The translations under genes were made by a program, and so were the position numbers. Below the pieces are notes generated by a model that worked only from the letters and a program-made list of their open reading frames with translations, had not been told where the DNA came from and made no database searches. This document shows positions 1-6,380 of a DNA stretch of 47,246 nucleotides, piece after piece. The stretch is from Bacteroidaceae bacterium. GTDB taxonomy: Bacteria > Bacteroidota > Bacteroidia > Bacteroidales > Bacteroidaceae. The DNA is taken from NCBI GenBank assembly GCA_017616445.1, contig JAFZYE010000004.1:92841-140086 (forward strand), given 5' to 3'. Numbering within the stretch: position 1 is the first letter of the stretch; every line of letters starts with the position of its first letter.

Positions 1-2
1 CA

Positions 3-68
3 CCCTCGCGTAGCCGCACGTGTTCCCTCGCGTGGCTGCACGTGTAGCCTCACGTAGCTGCAAGTTTT
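3..68. repeat. Three 22-bp tandem repeats (left-edge array)
   Basis: Units begin at 3, 25 and 47 and follow the pattern CCTCGCGTAGCTGCACGTGT with a few differences. A fourth, degenerate unit starts at 69. The period is exactly 22 bp, about two helical turns. The array may continue beyond the left edge. Function unknown. Confidence 0.75.
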
Positions 69-240
69 CCATCGCGTACCGTCTTCGCTGTTCTCGGGGT
101 TTGCAGGTGTTGCAATCCCTAATTATACGAGCTGCGTTCCTTGAATACAGATAGCGGATTCACTGATTACAAATCGTAATCAAGTAAGTTCGTTTTCAAA
201 TCACTGGTAAAAGACGATTCTGTGCAAGTGTCTTATGTGC

Positions 241-290
241 TGTGCGTGCGTGCATCCTTCAATAAATATAGGAGGATGCACAAACGCACA
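241..290. other. Long two-part hairpin
   Basis: TGTGCGT (241-247) pairs with ACGCACA (284-290), and TGCATCCT (251-258) pairs with AGGATGCA (273-280), around a 14-nt AT-rich loop. No T-run follows on either strand, so it does not look like a standard terminator. It could be a small RNA, a processing site or a protein-binding site. Confidence 0.5.
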
Positions 291-394
291 TGCACAAACA
301 GTTGTGACAGGGTAATGCTGAAGACTGATGGCACAAGAAAAAGGTAATTGGTGCGTAGCTGTCAAAAGACTAGTCACGTACGGGAGATGTTTTT

Positions 395-457
395 GTAAAC
401 CTTAGGGTTTGCACTTGTAAACCCTAGGGTTTGCAATTGCTAACCTTAGGGTTCGCA
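395..457. repeat. Three copies of a CCCTAGGG-type palindrome
   Basis: Related blocks lie at 395-413, 417-435 and 440-457, each reading roughly TAAACCTTAGGGTTTGCA. The middle one contains the perfect 14-bp palindrome AAACCCTAGGGTTT (419-432). The even spacing and dyad symmetry suggest a protein-binding cluster or a dispersed intergenic repeat. Function unknown. Confidence 0.65.
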
Positions 458-569
458 AATATAGCCCCTAAGCCTGCATTTATCATCTATTCTTTTGTTC
501 CGTGTTCATAATTGATGGATATTTAAAGATTCTCAGCATCGTGTTTTTATCTCTTATTGCAACGTTTTA

Positions 570-651
570 GTCAGGTAGTAGCTGACCGATAGCCAGGTAG
601 TAGCTGACCGATAGTCAGGTAGTAGCTGACCGATAGTCAGGTAGTAGCTGA
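570..651. repeat. 22-bp tandem repeats, 3.7 copies
   Basis: Units start at 570, 592, 614 and 636 (the last is partial) and contain CAGGTAGTAGCTGACC. Three full units differ at only one base, so the array is young or kept uniform. There are no spacers, so it is not a CRISPR array. It ends about 130 bp upstream of the promoter of the structured RNA. Confidence 0.85.
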
Positions 652-782
652 TTTGCTATTAAGTTATTCCACGTTCGATCGGACCTTGTGCATCGCTTGC
701 ACGGAGCAAACGTCCCCTTTGCTCGGAGCAAACCCCTCGTTTGCCGCTTTCTTCCTCAATTCTTTACTTTTTCTGCAAAACA

Positions 783-814
783 TTTGGTGGATTCAAAGAA
801 ATACCTTATCTTTG
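783..814 (+). promoter_or_regulatory. Bacteroidota-type promoter of the 6S-like RNA
   Basis: TTTG at 783-786 and TATCTTTG at 807-814 are separated by 20 nt, matching the Bacteroidota primary sigma consensus. The expected start is near 821, where the structured RNA begins. A 23-nt block around the -33 box (766-788) is identical to the block at 2499-2521 upstream of the Sel1 gene. Confidence 0.8.
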
Positions 815-820
815 CCACTG

Positions 821-1003
821 CATTCTGCAAAGAGTGCAAGACATATTGCTCAACTTATCGTCCGAACTACCACCTCGACATAAAAAAGAGCAATTCAAAT
901 ATCCAGTGGAGTATACGCTTTGCGTAGACTTCTCCGTAGGGTATTTGAGGCTGTGGTAGGCCTGGACGATATATGGTTGAGGTCTGCGCTTTTCTTTTGC
1001 TTT
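821..1003 (+). ncRNA. ssrS: Rod-shaped structured RNA, probable 6S RNA
   Basis: The transcript expected from the promoter folds into one long rod. Outer helices: about 831-842 with 982-992, CTCAAC 849-854 with GTTGAG 976-981, ATCGTCC 857-863 with GGACGAT 964-970, and CTACCAC 867-873 with GTGGTAG 953-959. An asymmetric open region follows, mainly 874-895. The apical arm is 896-904 with 939-947 (9 bp), GGAG 908-911 with CTCC 932-935, and the hairpin TACGC-TTT-GCGTA (914-926). A U-rich tail lies at 990-1003. Length near 180 nt, closed ends and a central bulge are the hallmarks of 6S RNA, which binds RNA polymerase holoenzyme and mimics an open promoter. The structure is seen directly; the 6S name is inferred from architecture alone. 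Confidence 0.68.
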
Positions 1004-1070
1004 AAAGGTTAGTGCAGAACAAAGATGAGATTAGTTCACTAGATTAATAACATTTTAAAGCAAGTAAAAC

Positions 1071-1694
1071 ATGAAGAAAACAAAGTTTATTGCATTAGCA
1101 TTGCTTGCCGCATTCGGAATGTCTGCACATGCACAGGGGGGAATCGTTTCCTCGGAAAGTGAAAACGTTTATCGTATCAAGACAAAGAAACCCAAGAAAT
1201 TCATGCTCTATGTTAAAGCTGGCGTAGGCTATGATGCTATTAATTATGATGATAATATTGACGGACAGAAAGAAACGAAAAGTGATGGGGCTTTTGGATA
1301 CGAAGTTGATTTTGGTATAAGAAAAAGTATTGGAACAAATAGCATCTATTGGGGTGCTGAAGTCGGAGCAATGTCATCAATTGACCAACATGAGTACTAT
1401 CCATATGGTGGAGATCGTACTGTGGAAAACAAAAAGGTTCTGTCAATATTTTTTAGCCCATTAATAGGATATGACATTAAGGCAGGAGAATCGACAACTT
1501 TCTCACCTTATGTTGGTCCTTCTATTGGATTAATCGATTTTGGAGATGGTATAGCCGGATTATCTGTAGGTACAAATCTATGGTTTAATCAAAAATATGC
1601 TATTGGTGTTAATTACAAGTACAACTATAATTTTTCTGACCACGAAAACCCTCAGTACCATAAATTCGCACTGACTGGTATTATCAAATTCTAA
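1071..1694 (+). CDS. Outer membrane beta-barrel protein, porin-like
   Basis: A 207-residue exported protein with a clear signal peptide (MKKTKFIALALLAAFGMSAHAQ). The rest has alternating aromatic and polar strands typical of small Bacteroidota beta-barrels, including YVKAGVGYDAIN, YWGAEVGAM and FSPYVGPSIGLIDFG, and ends in FALTGIIKF with a terminal aromatic residue as outer-membrane barrels do. It probably forms an 8-stranded barrel; ligand unknown. It follows the 6S-like RNA by about 70 bp and precedes the next exported gene by only 13 bp, so those two probably form an operon. No -7 box was found between the RNA and this gene. The start is supported by the signal peptide. Confidence 0.8.
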   Translation: MKKTKFIALALLAAFGMSAHAQGGIVSSESENVYRIKTKKPKKFMLYVKAGVGYDAINYDDNIDGQKETKSDGAFGYEVDFGIRKSIGTNSIYWGAEVGAMSSIDQHEYYPYGGDRTVENKKVLSIFFSPLIGYDIKAGESTTFSPYVGPSIGLIDFGDGIAGLSVGTNLWFNQKYAIGVNYKYNYNFSDHENPQYHKFALTGIIKF

Positions 1695-1707
1695 AACAAT
1701 CAGCTCT

Positions 1708-2199
1708 ATGAAACGACTATTCCTAATTGCATCCCTTGCGATGCTTTTGCCAGTTCTCTGCTTCGCCCAGAAGAACACTTTGGTTCAGTATCAGAACACC
1801 CAGGCGCGAATCCTTGACGTTAATTCCAATGCATATGTTAAACCTCTGACCGTAGAACTCAAGATGAAAAGTCAGCAGCGTATACGTGAAATCGTGAAAA
1901 TTCCCAAGACTACAGCTTTGGGGGCGATGAATGCAGATCCTAACAATTGGCGTAACTATGCTGTGTACGAAGTGTCAAAACGCTTGGATTGCGATGTAAT
2001 TGTCGCAGCCACATTCAACATCAAATTCGATGAACTGGCTGGGGACAAGGACGTTCAGATAGAAGTTGTGGGGTTTCCTGCTGACTTCACCAACTGGCAG
2101 ACTGCTACCAATCAGGACCTTGAATGGATAAAGACTGATATACTATCCACAACAGCAAACCGTACCAATGTCAATGCAGCCATAAAAGACAACAAATAA
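1708..2199 (+). CDS. Exported protein of unknown function
   Basis: A 163-residue protein with signal peptide MKRLFLIASLAMLLPVLCFAQ. The mature part reads as a small alpha/beta domain, with residues about 35-65 (VKPLTVELKMKSQQRIREIV) and a later VIVAATFNIKF strand followed by VQIEVVGFPADF. I do not recognise a named family. It is cotranscribed with the upstream beta-barrel gene (13-bp gap) and followed by a good terminator, so the two likely act together in the envelope. The short length, periplasmic location and pairing fit an accessory protein, but this is inference. Confidence 0.75.
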   Translation: MKRLFLIASLAMLLPVLCFAQKNTLVQYQNTQARILDVNSNAYVKPLTVELKMKSQQRIREIVKIPKTTALGAMNADPNNWRNYAVYEVSKRLDCDVIVAATFNIKFDELAGDKDVQIEVVGFPADFTNWQTATNQDLEWIKTDILSTTANRTNVNAAIKDNK

Positions 2200-2220
2200 T
2201 TGTCATATTCTAACAAGCAG

Positions 2221-2270
2221 AAACTCTCATATCCGGCATTTGTCTGATCATGAGGGTTTTTATTTCCTTT
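2221..2270 (+). terminator. Rho-independent terminator
   Basis: AAACTCTCAT (2221-2230) pairs with ATGAGGGTTT (2250-2259), with one G-U, and a T-rich tract runs to 2270. It closes the 1071-2199 operon. Confidence 0.75.
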
Positions 2271-2352
2271 TGTTGGTCGGAAAAATATTGGTTGTGGAGT
2301 TTTAGAGGCTTAAAGTTTGGTGGATTAGGGAATTATACTATAAACAAACACA

Positions 2353-2485
2353 AAACGGACAGGGAGTCATCCTTGTCCGTTTGCTATAATACTCTGTCGC
2401 CCTTTCGGGGCTGTGGGCTGTGGGGTGGGGTGCTCATTTAGATAGGGTTCACACCCTATCCTGAGACATGTCGCCTCGTTGAGGC
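2353..2485. repeat. Cluster of four small hairpins, probable dispersed intergenic element
   Basis: Hairpins lie at 2353-2382 (AAACGGACAGGG with CCTTGTCCGTTT), 2399-2411 (GCCC-TTTCG-GGGC), 2441-2460 (GATAGGGT-TCAC-ACCCTATC) and 2473-2485 (GCCTC-GTT-GAGGC). A short open frame across this stretch (2250-2441) has no recognisable protein features and I do not call it. The row of GC-rich hairpins between an operon end and the next promoter resembles the repetitive extragenic elements of Bacteroidales. Copy number elsewhere cannot be judged from this window. Confidence 0.5.
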
Positions 2486-2515
2486 TTTCATCGCAGTCAC
2501 TTTTTCTGCAAAACA

Positions 2516-2547
2516 TTTGGTAGTTTCGAATAAATGCTTTATCTTTG
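2516..2547 (+). promoter_or_regulatory. Promoter of the Sel1-repeat gene
   Basis: TTTG (2516-2519), 20-nt spacer, TATCTTTG (2540-2547). Predicted start near 2554, about 26 nt before the ATG. The block 2499-2521 is identical to 766-788 upstream of the 6S-like RNA. Confidence 0.82.
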
Positions 2548-2579
2548 CGGCAAGAAACTAACATGAAAACGAAATCGAT

Positions 2580-3482
2580 ATGAAGAAACTTTTATTACTG
2601 GCTTTTTGGGGCATTTGTTTGCCTGTTTCTGTTTGGGCACAAGCAAACAAGATTGATGAGTCTGCACTTGCTCTGGCAAATCCAAGTTCGCTGAATAGCA
2701 TGGGTCTGCGTTACTTAAATGGAACGAATACGAAACAGGACTATGACATGGCTGTGGTATATTTCCGTGTTGCAGCTAATAAGGGATATGCAACGGCACA
2801 AAACAATCTGGGGTATTGTTACTCCAAAGGATGGGGTGTGACTCAGAACTATGCCGAGGCAGTGAAGTGGTACAGGAAGGCGGCCGAGCAAGGAGACAAA
2901 ACTGCGCAATACAGTCTGGCGGGTTGTTATGGTACAGGAAATGGAGTGACTCAGGACTATGCAGAGGCAGCGAAGTGGTATATGAAGTCTGCTGAGCAGG
3001 GATATGCATCAGCACAAACCATTCTGGGTATGTATTACGCAAATGGGTTAGGTGTGACGAAGAATGCTGCCGAGGCTGTGAAGTGGTACAAGAAAGCTGC
3101 TGAGCAGGGGGAAGAAACTGCACAAGCCGAATTGGGGGGATGTTACTGTCTGGGAATTGGAGTGACGAAGGACTGGGTCGAGGGGGTGAAGTGGTTGAAG
3201 AAAGCAGCAGAAAAGGAAAATGTTGATGGAATGTCCATGCTGGGTAATGCATATTATCTTGGTGAAGGTGTGACTCAGGACTATGCCGAGGCAGTGAAGT
3301 GGTTCAAGAAAGCTGCAGAACAAGGGGAAGTAGGTGCACAAGCCATGCTGGGAATCTGTTATTACAACGGTCAGGGTGTGACCAAGAACACCCAAGAAGG
3401 CATAAGGTTAATAAAGGATGCCGCAAGTAAGGGATTCGAGGCTGCAAAACAAAAACTGAAGGAATTAAATATAAGTGAGTAA
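2580..3482 (+). CDS. Exported Sel1-repeat (SLR) protein
   Basis: A 300-residue protein with signal peptide MKKLLLLAFWGICLPVSVWAQA, then about seven 36-residue Sel1 repeats from residue 43 to 290. Typical units read LGYCYSKGWGVTQNYAEA and VKWYRKAAEQG; the first is degenerate (GTNTKQDYDMAVVYF) and the fifth is altered at its end (EKENVD). Sel1 repeats form alpha-solenoid scaffolds for protein-protein contacts, here in the periplasm or at the envelope; there is no catalytic domain. The gene has its own promoter and ends at a bidirectional terminator. The repeats also create long open frames on the opposite strand, which are artefacts. The partner protein is unknown. Confidence 0.9.
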   Translation: MKKLLLLAFWGICLPVSVWAQANKIDESALALANPSSLNSMGLRYLNGTNTKQDYDMAVVYFRVAANKGYATAQNNLGYCYSKGWGVTQNYAEAVKWYRKAAEQGDKTAQYSLAGCYGTGNGVTQDYAEAAKWYMKSAEQGYASAQTILGMYYANGLGVTKNAAEAVKWYKKAAEQGEETAQAELGGCYCLGIGVTKDWVEGVKWLKKAAEKENVDGMSMLGNAYYLGEGVTQDYAEAVKWFKKAAEQGEVGAQAMLGICYYNGQGVTKNTQEGIRLIKDAASKGFEAAKQKLKELNISE

Positions 3483-3520
3483 TAAAAGAAACGGGATGCA
3501 CACGCATCCCGTTTCTTTTA
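3483..3520. terminator. Bidirectional terminator between convergent genes
   Basis: A perfect 17-bp stem, 3483-3499 with 3504-3520, around the loop ACAC. It starts with AAAAG and ends with CTTTT, so both strands finish in a U-run. The stop codon of the minus-strand lipoprotein gene lies inside the stem at 3518-3520. Confidence 0.93.
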
Positions 3521-4117
3521 TGGTTCGTTTCTTGTCGGTTTCTTTACCTTTGTGAGGGTCTGCATAGCGGCATGACCTTCGTATTTCAGGGTGAGCGACT
3601 CGCTCGTAAGCTCGAATATCTCTGCCCGATGTTCGGCCATCATTGTGTCGATGAGTGGCTCTATAATGGCTGTGTCGGCATAGCTGTGAACGAGATTCAC
3701 ATAGTACTCCTCATCATAATCGGCCGTAGGGTCGAGGGCATATCCTTTCGAGAACTGGTAGGTGCAGTAGTCGCCCTTGAGCACCAGGTCGTTGCCATCG
3801 ACACTCCATGTGCCTTGATAGTCGGTATCGTACTCAAGAATCACCGTGTAGGGTGTGTCGCTCTCGTCGAGATACAGATTGAAGAAAATCTGGTATGATC
3901 CGAACTCTTTCTCTTTGTTGTCTGCGCAGAACTCGTCAATGCTCTCGAGCAGAGTTGTGACGCTTCCTTCTGGAAGTTTTTTGTCATTGAGATTGTCAGC
4001 AAAGCTGGACGAGTAGCTCCATCGTCCGGTGACGAGCCGTTCTTTTTTTGCCGACTCGCAGGATGCGAGCGACATGAGTAGTAAAATAGTAAGTGTGTAA
4101 ATCGTAACCTGTTTCAT
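3518..4117 (-). CDS. Lipoprotein, lipocalin-like, unknown function
   Basis: A 199-residue lipoprotein with signal sequence MKQVTIYTLTILLLMSLASC; the lipobox is LASC with Cys20. The mature part opens with TGRWSYSS and later has YQGTWSVDGNDLVLKGD and ESLTLKYEG. That G-x-W strand pattern is frequent in small Bacteroidota lipoproteins of lipocalin type that measure or bind a ligand. I cannot assign a specific family. It is transcribed alone, from a -7 box at 4183-4190, and ends in the terminator shared with the Sel1 gene. The acidic middle (TADYDEEYYVN) suggests surface exposure. Location in the envelope is well supported; the role is unknown. Confidence 0.75.
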   Translation of the reverse strand: MKQVTIYTLTILLLMSLASCESAKKERLVTGRWSYSSSFADNLNDKKLPEGSVTTLLESIDEFCADNKEKEFGSYQIFFNLYLDESDTPYTVILEYDTDYQGTWSVDGNDLVLKGDYCTYQFSKGYALDPTADYDEEYYVNLVHSYADTAIIEPLIDTMMAEHRAEIFELTSESLTLKYEGHAAMQTLTKVKKPTRNEP

Positions 4118-4182
4118 TACAGAAGCTTTTTTTGTTGTTATTGGGTCGTGGCGATTTCTCGCTTTGCTTGTTTTTTCCGTTG

Positions 4183-4190
4183 CAAAGATA
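4183..4190 (-). promoter_or_regulatory. Probable -7 box for the 3518-4117 lipoprotein
   Basis: On the minus strand the bases read TATCTTTG, 66 nt before the ATG. The -33 region is AT-rich without a clear TTTG. Confidence 0.55.
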
Positions 4191-4305
4191 ATAAATAATT
4201 AATAATTTTTAATGTATAATGTGTAAATATTTCTTTTTTCTCCTTTTCATTCCGCACTTTCCCTTTATTTTTCACTTTTCACTCTTCACTTTTCACTTTT
4301 TTTAG

Positions 4306-4313
4306 TAACTTTG
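4306..4313 (+). promoter_or_regulatory. Probable -7 box for the 4341-5135 gene
   Basis: TAACTTTG followed by C, 27 nt before the ATG. The -33 side is a CACTTTT-rich low-complexity stretch. Confidence 0.6.
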
Positions 4314-4340
4314 CGCCCTGTTAGGTTGACGTAGTTCAAG

Positions 4341-5135
4341 ATGAAGCACTTATGGTTCATATTTTCTGTCGTGTGCGGTGGCATGTGTTGCATGTCGTTG
4401 TTGTCATGTCGGTTCGGACAGGACGGCAAGGGCGATGATGACGGGCATGATTCAGTTGAGGTGGTCGCACCTGGGTTGGAGGAGCTTGACTTGTTCGAGG
4501 AGGCGGTCATTCCCAAGACCGCTGACGAGGTGTTTGACGACTTCCTGTTCAGCTATGTCTCAAGTGCGTCGTTTGCAAAGCAGCGCACTGTGGGTTCGGT
4601 AGGTGAACTGACGATGGGCGTGGACGATGCGGCAGTGATGATTTATGAACGTGATAACGACCTGGCGTTGCAGAAAGACACTTCGTTGCAGCAGGTTACG
4701 GTTGAGCGGATTGACTGGGACGAGAACATCATCCATAATTTCCGTTTCGGAAAGAAGCTGGGTCAGTGGTTCCTCACGGCTGAGGAGGATGACGAAATAT
4801 CTGAGATTCCGAATGCCTCGTTCCTTGTGTTTCTGCGCGACTTCGTGGGCGATTCTCTCTATCGTCATGAGTCGCTTCAGCTGCCTCTGCGCTTCTCGTT
4901 CTACTCGGAGGAGGACGAAGGGATGGTTGAGACGGAGCTGTCGTATGAGGAATGGACAGAACTGTACAACGACCTGCCACGATTGGATGACGTCATGTAT
5001 AACGTGGATTATGGTCAGTCGCTCTTCAGTACGAACCGTAAATCGTTGTTGCTGAAGGGATTGAGCAATGGACTCAGCATGAAGTTCCATTTCGGTTTTT
5101 CGGATGGAAGGTGGATGTTGATGGAAGTGGAATGA
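4341..5135 (+). CDS. DUF4348-like lipoprotein
   Basis: A 264-residue protein with a hydrophobic N-terminus and lipobox SLLSC (Cys23), followed by a very acidic linker (GDDDGHDSVEVV). The folded part, about residues 50-264, starts at EEAVIPKTADEVFDDFLFSYV and contains GQWFLTAEEDDE and ends in the strand-rich FHFGFSDGRWMLMEVE. The whole pattern resembles the Bacteroidota DUF4348 lipoproteins, known only as a conserved envelope family. It is preceded by its own -7 box and followed by murB about 100 bp later, a loose but co-directional arrangement. The DUF assignment is from memory of the family pattern; function unknown. Confidence 0.65.
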   Translation: MKHLWFIFSVVCGGMCCMSLLSCRFGQDGKGDDDGHDSVEVVAPGLEELDLFEEAVIPKTADEVFDDFLFSYVSSASFAKQRTVGSVGELTMGVDDAAVMIYERDNDLALQKDTSLQQVTVERIDWDENIIHNFRFGKKLGQWFLTAEEDDEISEIPNASFLVFLRDFVGDSLYRHESLQLPLRFSFYSEEDEGMVETELSYEEWTELYNDLPRLDDVMYNVDYGQSLFSTNRKSLLLKGLSNGLSMKFHFGFSDGRWMLMEVE

Positions 5136-5239
5136 AGACCCTCCCCGAAGGGGATATAGTTGATAGTTTAAAGTCTGTTGAATCTGTTGAATGCGTGTAG
5201 AGTTTAGTTGTTTAATAGTAAATAAATAGTAAATTGTAA

Positions 5240-6259
5240 ATGGGCGAAAGCCCCGTAAATTGTAAATTAGTTAGATTGTATCGACGCATAGATAATACTT
5301 TTGGAATTGAAGCGAAGGCCAACAGATGGCTGGAGTATCGCTCGGAAGAGGAGCTGCAAAGGGTGATTCCTGCGCTGCACAGTGAGCGTGTGTTGCATGT
5401 GGGTGGAGGCAGCAATCTGTTGTTTACCCGCGATTTTGACGGAACGGTGCTTCATAGCGGTATTCGGTTCGTAGCTCCTGTGGCTGCCGATGCCGAATCT
5501 GTGTGGGTGCGTGTGGGTGCTGCTATCGTGTGGGATGACTTCGTGGCCTATACGGTTGCCAACGGATGGAGTGGGGCAGAGAACCTATCGCTGATTCCCG
5601 GTGAGGTGGGTGCGAGTGCTGTGCAGAATATCGGAGCGTATGGTGTGGAGGCGAAGGACCTGATAGATACAGTGGAATGTGTGAGCCTGAAGGACGGGAG
5701 CCGTCGTGTGTTCCGCAATGAGGAGTGCAACTATGCCTATCGTTCGAGTATCTTCAAGCATGAACTGAAAGGACAGTATGCTGTGACTTATGTGACCTAT
5801 CGTCTGAAGAAGCAGTTTGTGCCGCATTTGGAGTATGGTAACCTGCGCGAACAGCTTGGCTCAGTAGCTACGCTCAGTGCTGCTGATGTGCGTCGGAAAA
5901 TTATCGAAGTGCGCCAATCCAAACTGCCAGATCCCAAGGTGCAGGGCAATGCAGGCTCGTTCTTCATGAATCCGATTGTGAGTCGTGAGAAGTTCGAGTC
6001 GCTGCGTGCACAGTATCCCCAGATGCCGTTCTATGAAGTGACGGACGGCGTGAAGATTCCTGCCGGATGGATGATAGAACAGTGTGGATGGAAAGGACGT
6101 TCGTTGGGGCGTGCGGGCGTGTATGAGAAGCAGGCGCTGATACTGGTGAACCGTGGGGGTGCAACAGGTGAGGATGTGGTGCGACTGTGTGAGACGATTC
6201 AAAAGGACGTCGCCAAGAAATTCGGAATAGAAATATATCCTGAAGTGAACGTCATTTAA
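5240..6259 (+). CDS. murB: UDP-N-acetylenolpyruvoylglucosamine reductase MurB
   Basis: MurB reduces UDP-GlcNAc-enolpyruvate to UDP-MurNAc with NADPH and FAD, the second committed step of cytoplasmic peptidoglycan precursor synthesis. The 339-residue product has the FAD-binding motif VGGGSNLL (residues 54-61), the SLIPGEVGASAVQNIGAYG block (117-135), YRSSIFK (167-173), the catalytic serine in GNAGSFFMNP (Ser240) and the C-terminal glutamate in YPEVN (Glu335). The layout matches type I (E. coli-like) MurB. The start is uncertain: the ATG at 5240 lies in a GGGC-GAAA-GCCC hairpin repeat also found at 34342, so initiation at the TTG at 5276, six codons before NTFG, is a real alternative. Confidence 0.95.
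   Translation: MGESPVNCKLVRLYRRIDNTFGIEAKANRWLEYRSEEELQRVIPALHSERVLHVGGGSNLLFTRDFDGTVLHSGIRFVAPVAADAESVWVRVGAAIVWDDFVAYTVANGWSGAENLSLIPGEVGASAVQNIGAYGVEAKDLIDTVECVSLKDGSRRVFRNEECNYAYRSSIFKHELKGQYAVTYVTYRLKKQFVPHLEYGNLREQLGSVATLSAADVRRKIIEVRQSKLPDPKVQGNAGSFFMNPIVSREKFESLRAQYPQMPFYEVTDGVKIPAGWMIEQCGWKGRSLGRAGVYEKQALILVNRGGATGEDVVRLCETIQKDVAKKFGIEIYPEVNVI
5241..5252. repeat. GGGC-GAAA-GCCC hairpin, copy 1
   Basis: A 4-bp GC stem closed by a GAAA (GNRA-type) tetraloop, directly after an ATG. A second copy with the same ATG lies at 34342-34353. Each sits 20-25 nt upstream of a candidate TTG start. Confidence 0.6.
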
Positions 6260-6260
6260 A

Positions 6261-6302
6261 TTAAGAGTTAAGAATTAAGAGTTAAGAATTAAGAGTTAAG
6301 AA
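6261..6302. repeat. TTAAGAGTTAAGAA microsatellite
   Basis: Tandem copies of TTAAGAGTTAAGAA fill the start of the murB to MBL-hydrolase spacer. The same family recurs at 18119, 21785 and 24069. Confidence 0.8.
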
Positions 6303-6380
6303 AAAAGGAGAGCCAGAAGTGCCCAGAGTATAGGAGTGCAGACGAATGCGTAAATTGTAAATAGTCAAATCGTAAATGAA

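Larger units (their letters stand above)
1..782. other. Gene-free repeat-rich region
   Basis: I see no convincing gene here. All three forward frames entering from the left edge meet stops within about 60 bases. The open frames near 653-960 start inside repeats and run through the promoter and structured RNA downstream, so they look accidental. The stretch contains two 22-bp tandem arrays, three near-identical palindromes and one strong hairpin, each listed separately. Confidence 0.7.

Noticed and set aside
395-457. Telomere-like CCCTAAA repeats
   Set aside because: The copies are palindromic and separated, in a bacterial chromosome setting; similarity to plant telomere motifs is accidental.
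570-651. Possible CRISPR array
   Set aside because: The units are directly adjacent without spacers, and no cas genes are present.
653-959. Overlapping open frames of 72-79 codons
   Set aside because: They run through the promoter and the structured RNA, use three different frames, and have no domain, signal or conserved pattern.
2250-2441. 63-codon open frame
   Set aside because: It begins in the stem of a terminator and crosses the hairpin cluster; its composition is not protein-like.
2776-3395. Long open frames opposite the Sel1 gene
   Set aside because: They are produced by the repeated codons of the Sel1 repeats on the other strand; the products are His/Pro/Ser-rich and repetitive.
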